From positions 61,534-125,533 of the forward strand of contig NZ_FPBV01000010.1 of the NCBI RefSeq assembly GCF_900116805.1: 64,000 nt of DNA, read 5' to 3'. The notes beneath the pieces are model-generated. The model had not been told where the DNA came from. It saw only the letters and a program-made list of their open reading frames with translations, and searched no databases. The DNA comes from Paenalicyclobacillus macrosporangiidus. Its GTDB lineage: Bacteria; Bacillota; Bacilli; Alicyclobacillales; Alicyclobacillaceae. Shown one piece after another: positions 54,262 to 63,842 of this stretch. How positions within the stretch are numbered: position 1 is the first letter of the stretch; each line of letters opens with the position of its first letter. The translations under genes were made by a program, and so were the position numbers.

Positions 54262-55188
54262 TCAGGACTGAACAGCCAGCACCTCTCGGGCGCGCCTGAA
54301 AAACGCGGGGAACTCTGCCGCGAGGCCGTACGGATCGGTCTCCACAAAGGTGCGCAGGCGGCTGCGCTGTACGGTATCCAGTTCCGGTTCGCGCTGGAGG
54401 ATGTGCTCGCCGCAGGTGGCCAACAACTGCCGCGTCCACGCTTGGGGCGATTCAAAATACTGGAGGACGTCGGCGAGGGCAAACGATGAGATGAGTCCCT
54501 CCGCCTCGGCGTCGCGAAACACCGACTCGTCCATCACCAGCGGGGTGTGCACGCGCACCCCGCGCTCCTCCAACCGGTTTTTTCCCTCCTGGCCGCGCAC
54601 CGCGACCGTGAATGTGTCCTCACATGTCATCCCCGCCGCGGTCAGCGCAGGCAGCCAATGATTCACATAACTCGATCCGGTGTTCAAAATATCCGCCACA
54701 TGCAGCACATGGACCGGCTTTGCACGCGGTTGGAGCATGGAGGGCTGATCCGGCCACACGGTGCCATTCTTATATAGGTATACATGAGGGATGCTCAGCG
54801 TCTGTGCGAGCGGAATGGAGAAGAACCAGTCGCGCCGTTCACCGCCCGAAATGGCGGCCGGGAGGTCGGGGAACATACGGGTGAACGCCGCAGAGAGCAG
54901 GGAGATGGCCTCCTGGTAGCCTGCGTCGGAGCGGTACGCAGACAGGACGATTTCGCGAATCTGCGGGGAGCGCTCGCTGGCCTCCGCCGTGCTGGCGAGG
55001 ACCTGGTTGATGCGGGAGAGCGTGCCGGCGACGTGATCGCCTGCGAGTCGTTCGACATGGATGTAAAAGGGGCCGGGTTTCCCGGACGTGTACCAGAACG
55101 GAAGGTCAATGGGCGTCTTTCGCACCCGGATGGCCTCCGAACGGACCAGGAGGCTGAGCAACTGGCGCTGGGTGGCATTGGCATCCAT
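54262..55188 (-). CDS. Phosphoribosyltransferase-like protein (OPRT-like)
   Basis: The 308-residue protein resembles orotate phosphoribosyltransferases in its N-terminus (LVRSEAIRVRKTPIDLPFWY, TSGKPGPFYIHVERLAG) and has a PRPP-loop-like region VLHVADILNTGSSYVNHW. The usual acidic pair before the loop is reduced to Ala-Asp, so catalysis on PRPP is uncertain. The C-terminal third (about 200-308) is additional helical sequence. It is not part of a pyrimidine operon, and no neighbour points to a pathway. The ATG at 55188 follows AAAGGTG with 8-base spacing. Confidence 0.65.
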   Translation of the reverse strand: MDANATQRQLLSLLVRSEAIRVRKTPIDLPFWYTSGKPGPFYIHVERLAGDHVAGTLSRINQVLASTAEASERSPQIREIVLSAYRSDAGYQEAISLLSAAFTRMFPDLPAAISGGERRDWFFSIPLAQTLSIPHVYLYKNGTVWPDQPSMLQPRAKPVHVLHVADILNTGSSYVNHWLPALTAAGMTCEDTFTVAVRGQEGKNRLEERGVRVHTPLVMDESVFRDAEAEGLISSFALADVLQYFESPQAWTRQLLATCGEHILQREPELDTVQRSRLRTFVETDPYGLAAEFPAFFRRAREVLAVQS

Positions 55189-55395
55189 GAGGGTCACCTT
55201 TCTGAATGGATTCCGTGATGGATTTGATTATGGAAAGAATCCGTTCCTCCACGCGCGACGAGGGATCTCGCGGGCATTTGAATCAAGATTATACGTGGCT
55301 CCCGGCCGGGGTGCAAGATGAAGGAGGGAGGCCGCAAGCGCGCGGCGGGGCGAGGTTTCCACAAATTCTTCGGACCGTTTGGGAGACGGAGACGG

Positions 55396-55401
55396 TATAA
55401 T
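55396..55401 (+). promoter_or_regulatory. Consensus -10 element before the penicillin-binding protein gene
   Basis: TATAAT occurs at 55396-55401, 35 bases before the start codon. No good -35 hexamer is found at normal spacing, so it may be an extended or activated promoter; the sequence before it is GACGG. Confidence 0.4.
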
Positions 55402-55435
55402 GGCCTGTGGAGTGTGATGAAGGAGTCGATGGCCG

Positions 55436-57517
55436 ATGGCGAGATCGAGGCTGAGAAAGGCGAAAGCGGGCAATCCGGAGAAACCCGTCGAGCGCTCTCT
55501 GACGTGGCGGGCGAACTTCCTATATGGGATGACGTTCTTGGCCTGCCTGTCGCTGATCCTGCGCTTGGGGTACCTGCAGATTGCGCGCGGCGAAGAGTTT
55601 CGCCAGACGGCCGCCACCGCCCGCGAGGACACCATTCCGGTGCTGCCGGCGCGGGGGCGCATCTACGACGCGAACGGCAACCTGCTCGCGTACGACAAGC
55701 CGGCGTACGCCCTCTATCTGGCCAACGACCGATCGCTCAAGCCGCAGTTTCCGGCCATCGCCGCCAAACTGGCGCCGGTGCTGAAGGTCAAGGAGAGCGA
55801 CTTGCTCGAGACCATGCAAAAACAGACGTACCTGTCGCAGATTGAGCTGGCGACGGGGTTGACGGACCAGCAGCTGGCGTGGGTGGAGGAGCATCGCTCG
55901 GAGCTGCCGGGCGTCGACGTCATGGTGGAGTCGCAGCGGACGTATCCCTACGGGGTGCTGGCCGGACAGGTGCTCGGGTACACGGGCCCCATCACGGCGG
56001 AGACGAAGGCGCACTATGTGGATGAACTCGGCTATCTGCAGACGCAGAAAGTCGGTGTTGCCGGTCTGGAGTTGCAGTATGAGAGCGTCCTGCAGGGCAA
56101 GAAGGGCAAGCAGATTGTGCAGGTCAACAGCAATGGCAATCCGATTCAGACACTGGACTATGACCCGGCGCCTGTCCCAGGGGCGAACCTGCAGTTGACG
56201 CTCGATGGCCACCTGCAGGCCATCGCCCAGCAGGCCCTGATGGATGCTGTGGAGAAGTCCAAGTACAGCGAAAACATCCACGACGCCGAGGCGGTCGTGC
56301 TCGACGTGAAGACCGGCGGGGTGCTGGCGATGGTCAGCTACCCGTACCTCGATCCCAATTGGTACATCGGCGGATCGAAGACGCTCAATCCGCACCTGCA
56401 CTATCTCGCGACGTCGGGGGCCCAGTTGAACAACGTGATCCAGAGCCCGCGCACGCCCGGATCGACCGTCAAGATGGCGAACCTGGTGACGGCGCTGAAA
56501 AACGGCATCGTGACACCGAACACGGTGTTTCAGGACCACACCATCACCCGCATCGGCGCGGACGCGCGCCTCAGCGACAACGGCGAGTACCACGGCCTGG
56601 TGACGCCGGTCAAGGCCATCGCCGTATCCTGCGACACCTTCTTCTACGAGGTGGGCCTGTGGCTCGGCAAGTGGATGGGCGCGGATGCCTCCAGCGGCGG
56701 CGGCTTCACAGGGGCGTCATCGTACCGGGAGTGGCTCAACACCCAGTTCGCCCGGGGCATCACCACCCTCTTTCAGGGAGAGCGGGATTTCGGGCTGGGC
56801 GCCAAGACCGGGATTGACCTGCCCTACGAGGCCCAGGGCCGATTCTATGTGGAGGATTCGCGCAAACAGATGCAGCGCGTGCAACTGGACTTGGACAAGG
56901 CGGAGGCGTCGTTGAAGAAAAACGGCAGCTACCCGCTCTACGGCTCCCCGGCCGACCTGGCGTTCGCGGGCATCGGGCAGACGCAGCAGTTCACGCCGAT
57001 TGAGTTGGCGCAGTACGTGGCCACCATCGCCAACAACGGGGTGCGGCTGCAACCGCATCTGGTGGCAAAGATTGTCCCGCAGGACGGAAGCCCGCCTCAG
57101 GAGATCAAGCCGGTGGTGCAGGCGAAGCTGAACATCCCGGCACAGTACTTGAAGATTGTGCAGGAGGGCATGCACGAGGCGACCACCGTCGGAACGGCGG
57201 CGGGGGCGTTCCAGGGCGCACCGTATGCGGCGGCGGGCAAGACGGGGACGGCGCAGATCACGGAGGGCGGCGTGAACATGGACAACTCGGTGTTCGTCGG
57301 TTACGCGCCGTTTGACAACCCGCAGATTGCGGTCTGCGTCATGGTCCCGGGCGCCGGCTACGGCGCGGAGACGGCGGCGCCGGTGGCACGCCAGTTGATG
57401 GACGCCTACTTCCAGGAGCACCACCAGTTCTTCCCGAAAGAACAGTGGTCGGACACTCAGATCCCGGCGGACTACAAGATGTGGTCTTCGTACGTCAAGC
57501 CGGAGCAGGCCAAGTGA
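55436..57517 (+). CDS. Class B penicillin-binding protein 2 (transpeptidase)
   Basis: The 693-residue protein has one N-terminal transmembrane helix (about residues 28-48), a class B dimerisation region with RGRIYDANGNLLAYDKPAY, and a transpeptidase domain. The active-site serine is S343 in STVK, the second motif is SCD at 398-400 (the Asp form typical of elongation-type PBP2), and KTG starts at K602. It cross-links peptidoglycan outside the membrane. It is likely an elongation or sporulation PBP2/PbpA homologue. The ATG follows GAAGGAGTCG. A terminator follows immediately. Confidence 0.92.
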   Translation: MARSRLRKAKAGNPEKPVERSLTWRANFLYGMTFLACLSLILRLGYLQIARGEEFRQTAATAREDTIPVLPARGRIYDANGNLLAYDKPAYALYLANDRSLKPQFPAIAAKLAPVLKVKESDLLETMQKQTYLSQIELATGLTDQQLAWVEEHRSELPGVDVMVESQRTYPYGVLAGQVLGYTGPITAETKAHYVDELGYLQTQKVGVAGLELQYESVLQGKKGKQIVQVNSNGNPIQTLDYDPAPVPGANLQLTLDGHLQAIAQQALMDAVEKSKYSENIHDAEAVVLDVKTGGVLAMVSYPYLDPNWYIGGSKTLNPHLHYLATSGAQLNNVIQSPRTPGSTVKMANLVTALKNGIVTPNTVFQDHTITRIGADARLSDNGEYHGLVTPVKAIAVSCDTFFYEVGLWLGKWMGADASSGGGFTGASSYREWLNTQFARGITTLFQGERDFGLGAKTGIDLPYEAQGRFYVEDSRKQMQRVQLDLDKAEASLKKNGSYPLYGSPADLAFAGIGQTQQFTPIELAQYVATIANNGVRLQPHLVAKIVPQDGSPPQEIKPVVQAKLNIPAQYLKIVQEGMHEATTVGTAAGAFQGAPYAAAGKTGTAQITEGGVNMDNSVFVGYAPFDNPQIAVCVMVPGAGYGAETAAPVARQLMDAYFQEHHQFFPKEQWSDTQIPADYKMWSSYVKPEQAK

Positions 57518-57537
57518 GCCAAAGGAGATGTGCGGTC

Positions 57538-57567
57538 ATCCCCCTGCCTGGGGCAGGGGGATTTTTC
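57538..57567 (+). terminator. Strong intrinsic terminator after the penicillin-binding protein gene
   Basis: ATCCCCCTGCC (57538-57548) pairs perfectly with GGCAGGGGGAT (57552-57562) around a TGG loop, followed by TTTTTC. It begins 20 bases after the stop codon. Confidence 0.92.
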
Positions 57568-57664
57568 TAGGGGGCGTAGGCAGGAATCCACTCCCTTGGT
57601 GTCGAACTCTGCTGTCGGATGATGGAGGATTTCGACGGCAGACGACACCGACGGAGGGGATGAT

Positions 57665-58828
57665 GTGAAACACAGGATGTGGATGGCCGTCGCCGCGTCG
57701 TCGCTGCTCGGTCTGACGATGGCGGTGCCGGCGTCGGAAGCGAATGAGTTGACGCAAAAACAGGCCCAGATGCGTGCCCTTCAAGCCGAGGCGGCGCAGG
57801 TGAACCAACAGGCCGCGCATGATCAGGCGCAGGCGCAACAATTGCAGCAGGCGATCCAGTCGTACAGCGACTCCATCGCGGCCGTGCAGCGGCAGGCGGA
57901 CGCGAACGCGAAGGAAATCGCGACATTGAATCAACAGCTGAAAGCGCTGCAGGACCGGATCGCCAAGACGCAGCAGGAACTGGACCAGGATCAACAGCGG
58001 CTTCAGGACAGTGTGCGCGCGGTGTATGAAGACGGCACGGTATCGTATCTCGAGGTGTTGTTCCACAGCACCAGTTTTTCCGACCTGCTCGACCGGATGG
58101 ACGCCTTGGCGCGCATCGCGGACCAGCAGCGCCAACTGGCGGCGCAGGTGCGCGCGTTGCGGGATTCGTTGCAGCACGAACAGCAGTCGAAGGCGGCGAC
58201 CGTGCAGACGCTGCAGAAGAAGCAGCACGAGTACGAGCTGCTGATTGCGACGAACCGCCAGCTTCAGGAGCAGAAGAAACGCGCCTATTCGGACGCGATG
58301 GCGCGGGTCCATGCGGACGTGCAGAAGAAAGGGATGCTGGAGAGCCAGATCCGGCTGACGCAGCAGCAGATTGAGGCCATTCAGGCACAGACCCGCCAGG
58401 CGGAGGCGAAGATGCAGAACGCGTCGTACGTCGCCCAGGCCACGCAGCATCTGGCCAGCGCCGATGCGTCGGCCATCATCCGCTACGCCGAGCAGTTCAT
58501 CGGCACGCCCTACGTGTGGGGCGGGACCAGCCCCGGCGGGTTCGACTGCTCCGGCTTCACGCAGTACGTGTTCGGCCACTTCGGCATCTCCCTCGGCCGC
58601 ACAGCCGCTGACCAGTTCGGGCAGGGCGTCCCGGTCTCCCAAGCCGACCTCCAGCCCGGGGATCTCGTCTTCTTCAGCACCTACGCCCCCGGGGCCACCC
58701 ATGTGGGGATCTACATCGGCGGCGGCATGATGATTAACGCCGAGGACGCCGGCTGCAAGATCACCTCCATCAACAGCTCCTACTGGGCTCCGCGTTACAT
58801 CGGCGCCCGCCGCGTCATCAAGGGATGA
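57665..58828 (+). CDS. Secreted coiled-coil NlpC/P60 peptidoglycan hydrolase
   Basis: The 387-residue protein has a signal peptide ending near ASEANE, a long Gln-rich coiled coil from about 28 to 265, and an NlpC/P60 endopeptidase domain with C295 (FDCSGFTQ) and H346 (THVGIYIG). Such enzymes cut D-iGlu-mDap or similar links, and the PcsB-like coiled coil usually binds an FtsEX-type partner. The coil begins NELTQKQAQMRALQAEAAQV. The GTG start (frame at 57665) follows GGAGGGGATGAT. The stop lies inside the first of two hairpins. A role in growth or sporulation fits its place next to a penicillin-binding protein. Confidence 0.88.
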   Translation: MKHRMWMAVAASSLLGLTMAVPASEANELTQKQAQMRALQAEAAQVNQQAAHDQAQAQQLQQAIQSYSDSIAAVQRQADANAKEIATLNQQLKALQDRIAKTQQELDQDQQRLQDSVRAVYEDGTVSYLEVLFHSTSFSDLLDRMDALARIADQQRQLAAQVRALRDSLQHEQQSKAATVQTLQKKQHEYELLIATNRQLQEQKKRAYSDAMARVHADVQKKGMLESQIRLTQQQIEAIQAQTRQAEAKMQNASYVAQATQHLASADASAIIRYAEQFIGTPYVWGGTSPGGFDCSGFTQYVFGHFGISLGRTAADQFGQGVPVSQADLQPGDLVFFSTYAPGATHVGIYIGGGMMINAEDAGCKITSINSSYWAPRYIGARRVIKG

Positions 58829-58853
58829 CGCGGCGGTGCCCCGCGACCGGGGC
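58810..58853. terminator. Tandem hairpins at the end of the NlpC/P60 gene
   Basis: CCGCGTCATC (58810-58819) pairs perfectly with GATGACGCGG (58824-58833) around AAGG, with the stop codon inside the stem. A second stem GCCCCG/CGGGGC (58838-58843, 58848-58853) follows. No T-run is present. Two stacked hairpins between convergent genes could still end or protect both transcripts. Confidence 0.5.
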
Positions 58854-58915
58854 GGGTGACTCCGGATTTCGTCTGTCCGCCATCTCCGCGAGCAAGGGGC
58901 CCGGCAGGGCCGACG

Positions 58916-59725
58916 TCATGGCTGGCCCAAGTTTTCTCGGCATTGCCTGCGCATGGCTTCCCGCTGTTCCGGTTTCAATCGCGGACAGGTGTAACAGTAT
59001 TGACCCCCCTGGGTTTGGTAGTACAGACAACAGGCGGACTTTATCGGAACCCGTTTCTGCGGGTCTGCGATGTCTTCCACGAGACGAGGGCGCACACAAA
59101 ACGGATTTTTCCTCAACCCGAACACGCCCGGGTCCAGGTCATGCAGCGCATTCCAGTCCTCCAAAATCCGATCCCGGACCGGTTCAGTCCTCGCCAGAGA
59201 CAGCATCACCCCCTTGAAGTACAAGAGGCGTGCGGGCAGCTGTCCCCACAATTGGCCGAGATGCATGTGCGCCGCGGCCGAGATGGCATGGAACACCGGC
59301 GCGAGCGTCCGGCTGTACACATCGGACAACGCACGTGAGCGCTGAAGGGTTCGCTCAGGTCCCGTCGTCGGAAGCGGGCGCTCCGACCAGCGTTGGAGCC
59401 CAAAGGACAGCCGGTGGCGCTCGTGGTCTTGATAAATCTGGATGGTGAGGTTCGGCAAGGAGACGTCGATGACGCGGTTCTCGACGGACAGCATGTACTG
59501 CTGCGCCACCGCCAGGTCTCCCGCGTAGGCGCAGAAAAACGCGGCCGCCGGTTGCAGGCGGTCGGCGCGGATCCCCTGGGCGTAGACGGAGAGGAACCGC
59601 GCCGCGCCATCCGGCGTCAGCAGTTCGGTGAGAGGAACGGACATCACCAGGTGGTCTTCAGGGAACGGAGCCGTATGAACTTGCAGCGGAAGTTGTTCCG
59701 AAAACACCGCGGGCCGAGCGGACAT
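58916..59725 (-). CDS. FhuF-like ferric-siderophore reductase
   Basis: This 269-residue protein carries the C-terminal [2Fe-2S] pattern of FhuF, CC-x10-C-x2-C, at C232, C233, C244 and C247. FhuF proteins reduce siderophore-bound Fe(III) in the cytosol. The rest lacks strong motifs but has WGQLPARLLYFKG and an N-terminal Phe/Leu-rich core. The ATG at 59725 follows AGGAGGTGAGCGAG. It is the last gene of the minus-strand iron operon, right after the ATPase gene. Confidence 0.85.
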   Translation of the reverse strand: MSARPAVFSEQLPLQVHTAPFPEDHLVMSVPLTELLTPDGAARFLSVYAQGIRADRLQPAAAFFCAYAGDLAVAQQYMLSVENRVIDVSLPNLTIQIYQDHERHRLSFGLQRWSERPLPTTGPERTLQRSRALSDVYSRTLAPVFHAISAAAHMHLGQLWGQLPARLLYFKGVMLSLARTEPVRDRILEDWNALHDLDPGVFGLRKNPFCVRPRLVEDIADPQKRVPIKSACCLYYQTQGGQYCYTCPRLKPEQREAMRRQCRENLGQP

Positions 59726-59746
59726 CTCGCTCACCTCCTGCGGCGC

Positions 59747-60556
59747 TCACCGGGATGCGGCCGCGGCGTCCTGTGCGCCGGCCAAACCGTAGGGAAGGCA
59801 GAGCGGTGTCCCGGTCCTCCGGTCGAAGACGATGTCCGCCTCGACACCGAACACATCCCGAAGGGTTTGCCGCGTGATCACCTCATGGGGCGATCCTTCG
59901 CAGACCACTTCTCCCGACTGAATGACGACCAAGTGATGCGCGTATCGCGAGGCCAGGTTCAGGTCATGCAACACCATCACAATGGTTCGTCCCTGTTCCC
60001 GGTTCAATTTCTCCAGGAGTTGGAGCACTTCCAGTTGATGCGTGACATCGAGGAAGGTGGTGGGCTCGTCCAGGAACAGGATGTCCGTCTGCTGCGCGAG
60101 GATCATCGCGATCCAGGCCCGCTGACGTTGCCCCCCGGACAGCCGATGGACAGGGCGATCCCGCAGCTCCTCCATGCCCGTGATGCGCATGGCCCACTCG
60201 ATGGCTTCTCTGTCGGATGCGGTCAACCCCAGCCTTCGCTGATGTGGAAACCGGCCATACGCCACCAACTCCGAGACGGTCATTCCTTCCGGTGCGGTCG
60301 CTTGTTGAGGCAGAATGGCCAGCTGTTTGGCGACCTCTTGCGTCGGCAGCGCGTGGATGGCCTTGCCGTCGAGGATGACCGCGCCTGAATGCGGTCGCAA
60401 AATCCGGGCCATGGCCTTCAAGATGGTGGATTTTCCGGAACCGTTGGGACCCACCAGGACAGTGATCTTTCCATCCGGAACGGACAGGTTCAGGTCCGGC
60501 ACAACGGGGGTTCCACCGTAGGTGATGCGGAGCTGTTCCGCGCGCAATCTTGCCAT
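59747..60556 (-). CDS. Iron-siderophore ABC transporter ATP-binding protein
   Basis: The 269-residue FhuC/FecE-type ATPase has Walker [15 protein letters not shown], the Q-loop at [13 protein letters not shown], signature [15 protein letters not shown], Walker [17 protein letters not shown] (the TTFLD pattern is typical of iron-siderophore ATPases) and the switch His in [11 protein letters not shown]. The ATG at 60556 follows GGGAGGG. It drives the two FecCD-type permeases encoded upstream. Confidence 0.93.
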   Translation of the reverse strand: MARLRAEQLRITYGGTPVVPDLNLSVPDGKITVLVGPNGSGKSTILKAMARILRPHSGAVILDGKAIHALPTQEVAKQLAILPQQATAPEGMTVSELVAYGRFPHQRRLGLTASDREAIEWAMRITGMEELRDRPVHRLSGGQRQRAWIAMILAQQTDILFLDEPTTFLDVTHQLEVLQLLEKLNREQGRTIVMVLHDLNLASRYAHHLVVIQSGEVVCEGSPHEVITRQTLRDVFGVEADIVFDRRTGTPLCLPYGLAGAQDAAAASR

Positions 60557-60608
60557 GTTGCACCCTCCCGTCTGGAAATGGGATGGACATCCCACGCTGA
60601 GGTGGTGG

Positions 60609-61649
60609 TCAGGAGTCGGATTTGGCCAGCAGATACAGAAAATACGGCGCCCCCATCACGGCGACCACGATGCCCGTGGGCACTTCGGAGGGCTGCAGGA
60701 TGCACCGTCCAATCGTATCCGCCACCAGGAGTAACAGCGCCCCGGTCAGACCGGCGGCCGCAAGCTGGTACCGGTGGTTGGAACCGACCAGGCGCCGCGC
60801 GATGTGCGGGGCGATGAGGCCGGCAAAACTGATGTTTGCCCCGACCGCGACGCACGCACAGGACAGGCCGACCGCGAGGACCATGAGCGCCTTGCGTTCC
60901 CTGTCGAGCTTGGCCCCCAGCCCGATGGCCATCTCGTCGCCGAGGCCAAGTACGTTCAACACGTTCGATTTGCGATAGACCATCGGCAGCAGCACCACCA
61001 GCCACGGAAGCAGAGCCAAGACAAACGGCCAGCTGGTTCCCCAAATGCTCCCGGACATCCATTCCAACACATACTGGTATCGCTCCGGACTCAGCTTGAC
61101 CGTCAGAATGATCATGGCCGCATCCAGCCCCGCCGCCACCGCGATGCCCGAGAGGACGAGGCGCACCGGAGACAGGCCTTCGTGCCTCCTGATGCTCAGG
61201 GCATGGGTCAGGCCGGCGGCCAATCCGCCGCCGGCCAAGGCCAGCAAGGGGACCATGAACACGGGAACATCCTCGTTCGTCGGGTATGCAAACGTGAACA
61301 AAATGACCATCAGGCTGGCCCCTGCATTGATGCCGAGGATGCCGGGATCGGCGAGGGCGTTGCGCGAGACGCCTTGCAGAATGCACCCTGAAATGGCGAA
61401 ACCGATTCCTATGAAGATGGACATGATGATGCGCGGCAGCCGGAAATGATACAGGATGAGCTCCTGTTGACCGGTGCCGGCGCCGGCCAAGGTTCGGATC
61501 ACGTCCAACGGGGACAACCGAATGTATCCCGTGTTCATGCTGACGAAAAAGGCCACGACCAGCAGTGCGGCCAGAACGCACAGGGTACCCGTCACGCGCA
61601 TTCGGGGTTTGTCCGTCCTCACGGACAGCCGGACCGTATGCTCCGTCAT
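60609..61649 (-). CDS. Iron-siderophore ABC transporter permease, FecCD family (second)
   Basis: The 346-residue permease has 8-10 helices of the FecCD/BtuC type: LRLPRIIM-like start [53 protein letters not shown], and [20 protein letters not shown]. It should form a heterodimer with the preceding permease. The ATG at 61649 overlaps the stop of that gene (ATGA). Confidence 0.92.
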   Translation of the reverse strand: MTEHTVRLSVRTDKPRMRVTGTLCVLAALLVVAFFVSMNTGYIRLSPLDVIRTLAGAGTGQQELILYHFRLPRIIMSIFIGIGFAISGCILQGVSRNALADPGILGINAGASLMVILFTFAYPTNEDVPVFMVPLLALAGGGLAAGLTHALSIRRHEGLSPVRLVLSGIAVAAGLDAAMIILTVKLSPERYQYVLEWMSGSIWGTSWPFVLALLPWLVVLLPMVYRKSNVLNVLGLGDEMAIGLGAKLDRERKALMVLAVGLSCACVAVGANISFAGLIAPHIARRLVGSNHRYQLAAAGLTGALLLLVADTIGRCILQPSEVPTGIVVAVMGAPYFLYLLAKSDS

Positions 61650-62713
61650 TCGAATCTCTTCCCTCCCCTGCGAATCAACAGGATGAAGAATGGCACCCCT
61701 ATCAACGCAATCAACGCGCCGACCGGCGTTTCGTAGGGAGGGTGAACCATTCTCGCCGCGACGTCGGCGAGCAGCATCAGCAAACTGCCGAGCAGCGCGG
61801 AGGCCGGGATGATCTGCCGGTAATCCACGCCGACCAGACGGCGGGCGATGTGCGGGATGATCAACCCGACGAAGCTGACGGACCCGACCACGGACACGGC
61901 CCCGCCGGCCAACACGAGCACAATCAAGGCACAGGCCATCTTCACCCATCCCGTGCGCTGCCCGAGACCGGCGGCCACGTCGTCGCCGAGGCTGAGCAGG
62001 GTGACGGAGCGCGCCATCAGCAGCGCGCCCGTCAAAGCCGCAATCACCCACGGAAACAGCAGTTTCACCTGAAGCCACCTGGCCCCCGCGATGCCGCCGG
62101 CGTACCAAAAGGCCAGGTCCTGGCCGACTTGAAAATGAATGGCGACGGCCTCGCTGAGGGCGGTGAACAGGGTGGACACCGCCGCCCCCGCCAGCGTCAG
62201 GCGGACGGGGGTCAGTCCGCGGGGGGAGAGGGAACCGATGCCGAACACCAGTCCCGCCCCCATGGCGGCGCCGGCAAATCCACACCCAGTCAAGTTCAGG
62301 TAGGAGAGCCCGGGGGCGAGGGCGAAACAGATGGCCAGCGCCAGCCCGGCTCCCGCATTCAGGCCGAGCAGTCCGGCGTCCGCCAGCGGGTTGCGCGTCA
62401 TTCCCTGCATGATGGCGCCGGCCACCGCGAAGCTCGACCCCGTAAGGATGGCGCAGAGGGTCCGCGGGATCCGAAGTCCCCAGACGATTTGCTCCTCGAT
62501 GGAACCTGGCCGGTGCCCCATCAGGGTTTGCCACACGGTGTGCAGCGACAGATTCGAAGCGCCGGCGGCCACGGACAGCCCAGCCGCAAGCACCAGGGCC
62601 GCCATGCCGCCGAACCACACGGCCCCCTTCGCCAGGGGCGGCAACCGCCTCCAAGCCCTGGTCTGATTCTCATCTCCGCTGGCCGTCCGCGTTTGCACAG
62701 ATGTCGTGTTCAC
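61646..62713 (-). CDS. Iron-siderophore ABC transporter permease, FecCD family (first)
   Basis: The 355-residue permease shows GLRIPRTLCAILTGSSFAVA, GAIMQGMTRNPLADAGLLGL, and [20 protein letters not shown], all family marks. A polar 30-residue N-terminal tail precedes the first helix. GTG start at 62713 follows GAGGGGAAGG, just after the binding-protein gene. Partner of the second permease and the ATPase. Confidence 0.92.
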   Translation of the reverse strand: MNTTSVQTRTASGDENQTRAWRRLPPLAKGAVWFGGMAALVLAAGLSVAAGASNLSLHTVWQTLMGHRPGSIEEQIVWGLRIPRTLCAILTGSSFAVAGAIMQGMTRNPLADAGLLGLNAGAGLALAICFALAPGLSYLNLTGCGFAGAAMGAGLVFGIGSLSPRGLTPVRLTLAGAAVSTLFTALSEAVAIHFQVGQDLAFWYAGGIAGARWLQVKLLFPWVIAALTGALLMARSVTLLSLGDDVAAGLGQRTGWVKMACALIVLVLAGGAVSVVGSVSFVGLIIPHIARRLVGVDYRQIIPASALLGSLLMLLADVAARMVHPPYETPVGALIALIGVPFFILLIRRGGKRFE

Positions 62714-62725
62714 GCAACCTTCCCC

Positions 62726-63727
62726 TCACTGGCCGGACGATTGTCCCTGCTGTTCCTTTGCCTTTTCGGTCAGCATGCGGACGAACAGGTCAATCTGCTT
62801 GGTGATGGAAATCGGATCATACGGATAGAACGTGTTGAAATCGTTGTAAAAGACATCGCCCTCCTTGACGGCTTTCAGGCCGTTCCAGACCGGGGATTGC
62901 CGCAAGTCCTTGAGCGCCTGGCCCTTGTGCTGCGGGTCGTAGGTGGTGAGGAACATGTAATCGGCCGCATACTGCGGGAGGGTTTCCAGCGAGATTTGCA
63001 GGTACTCCTTCTTGCTCTCCGCAAGCTTCGGGGGCATCTTCATCTGCAGCGCGTTGTAGAGAGCCTGTCCGCCGCGGCCGAAATTGTCTCCGAACACCCA
63101 CAGGTCGCCCTTATCCGTCAGTTCATACAGACCGGCGGTGGCCTTGGGATCGATCACGCCTTTCAGCGCGTTGCGCCCGTTTTCCGCCGCTTTCTCGTAC
63201 TGGGCCAGAACTTGCTCGCCCTGTTCCTTCTCGCCGACAATGTTCTCAAAGAAGCGCACCGTCTCCTGGATATTGTGCGTGGTTCCAAACGGGATGTAGA
63301 GGGTTGGCGCGATCTTCGACAACTCGTCGTAGTTCTTGTCGCTGTCGGTGACAATCAGGTCCGGCTTGAGGGACAGCGCCTTCTCGACGTTGATGGGGTC
63401 GCCGACATCGGTTGCATCTTTCAACTGGTCTTTCAAAAACGGGTTGCCAAACTCCAACGGGGCGGCGCCGACGACGTGACCTCCGACGGAAATCAATTCA
63501 CCCGCATAGTAGTCCGTCACGATGCGCTGAGGGTGCGCCGGGATGGTCACGTCTCCCTTGACTGTCTTGATGGTGCGTGTTGCCGCTTCTGACGTTGCAC
63601 CCGTGGCGTTGCTCGCATTGGAGCTGTTGCCGCCTGCGGTGCCACAGGCCGTGACCAACGCGGCGACGATGGCGCACGTTGCGCCCGCGCGAACCAATCT
63701 TCCACCCACTCTCCAGTGTGCAACCAA
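62726..63727 (-). CDS. Iron-siderophore ABC transporter substrate-binding lipoprotein
   Basis: The 333-residue receptor has a lipoprotein signal peptide with lipobox LVTAC, an Asn/Ser/Thr-rich spacer, and an FhuD/FecB-type fold (VTIPAHPQRIVTDYYAGELI, GDPINVEKALSLKPDLIVTD, YIPFGTTHNIQETVRFFENI). It captures a ferric siderophore or related chelate. The TTG at 63727 is chosen because AAAGGAGGAAGC lies just upstream; ATG codons further up would add 24 unlikely residues. First gene of the five-gene minus-strand operon. Confidence 0.9.
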   Translation of the reverse strand: MVAHWRVGGRLVRAGATCAIVAALVTACGTAGGNSSNASNATGATSEAATRTIKTVKGDVTIPAHPQRIVTDYYAGELISVGGHVVGAAPLEFGNPFLKDQLKDATDVGDPINVEKALSLKPDLIVTDSDKNYDELSKIAPTLYIPFGTTHNIQETVRFFENIVGEKEQGEQVLAQYEKAAENGRNALKGVIDPKATAGLYELTDKGDLWVFGDNFGRGGQALYNALQMKMPPKLAESKKEYLQISLETLPQYAADYMFLTTYDPQHKGQALKDLRQSPVWNGLKAVKEGDVFYNDFNTFYPYDPISITKQIDLFVRMLTEKAKEQQGQSSGQ

Positions 63728-63805
63728 GGTTTTGCTTCCTCCTTTTCGCGATGCGCCATTTCGGCGATGAATGTTGATCAAATTAGTCATGTTTTGCACG
63801 TGAAC

Positions 63806-63834
63806 ATCATAGTCATAGCGGACGCTAATTGCAA
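63806..63834 (-). promoter_or_regulatory. Promoter of the iron-siderophore operon
   Basis: On the minus strand, -35 TTGCAA (63829-63834), a 17-bp spacer and -10 TATGAT (63806-63811) stand about 80 bases upstream of the TTG start. No clear 19-bp Fur box overlaps it; the nearby repeats do not match one. Confidence 0.55.
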
Positions 63835-63842
63835 TAGTTCAT

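Noticed and set aside
60609..62654. Extended reading that would join the second FecCD permease to upstream sequence
   Set aside because: The extra N-terminus is an out-of-frame shadow of the first permease. The internal ATG at 61649 overlaps the upstream stop and starts the normal family sequence.
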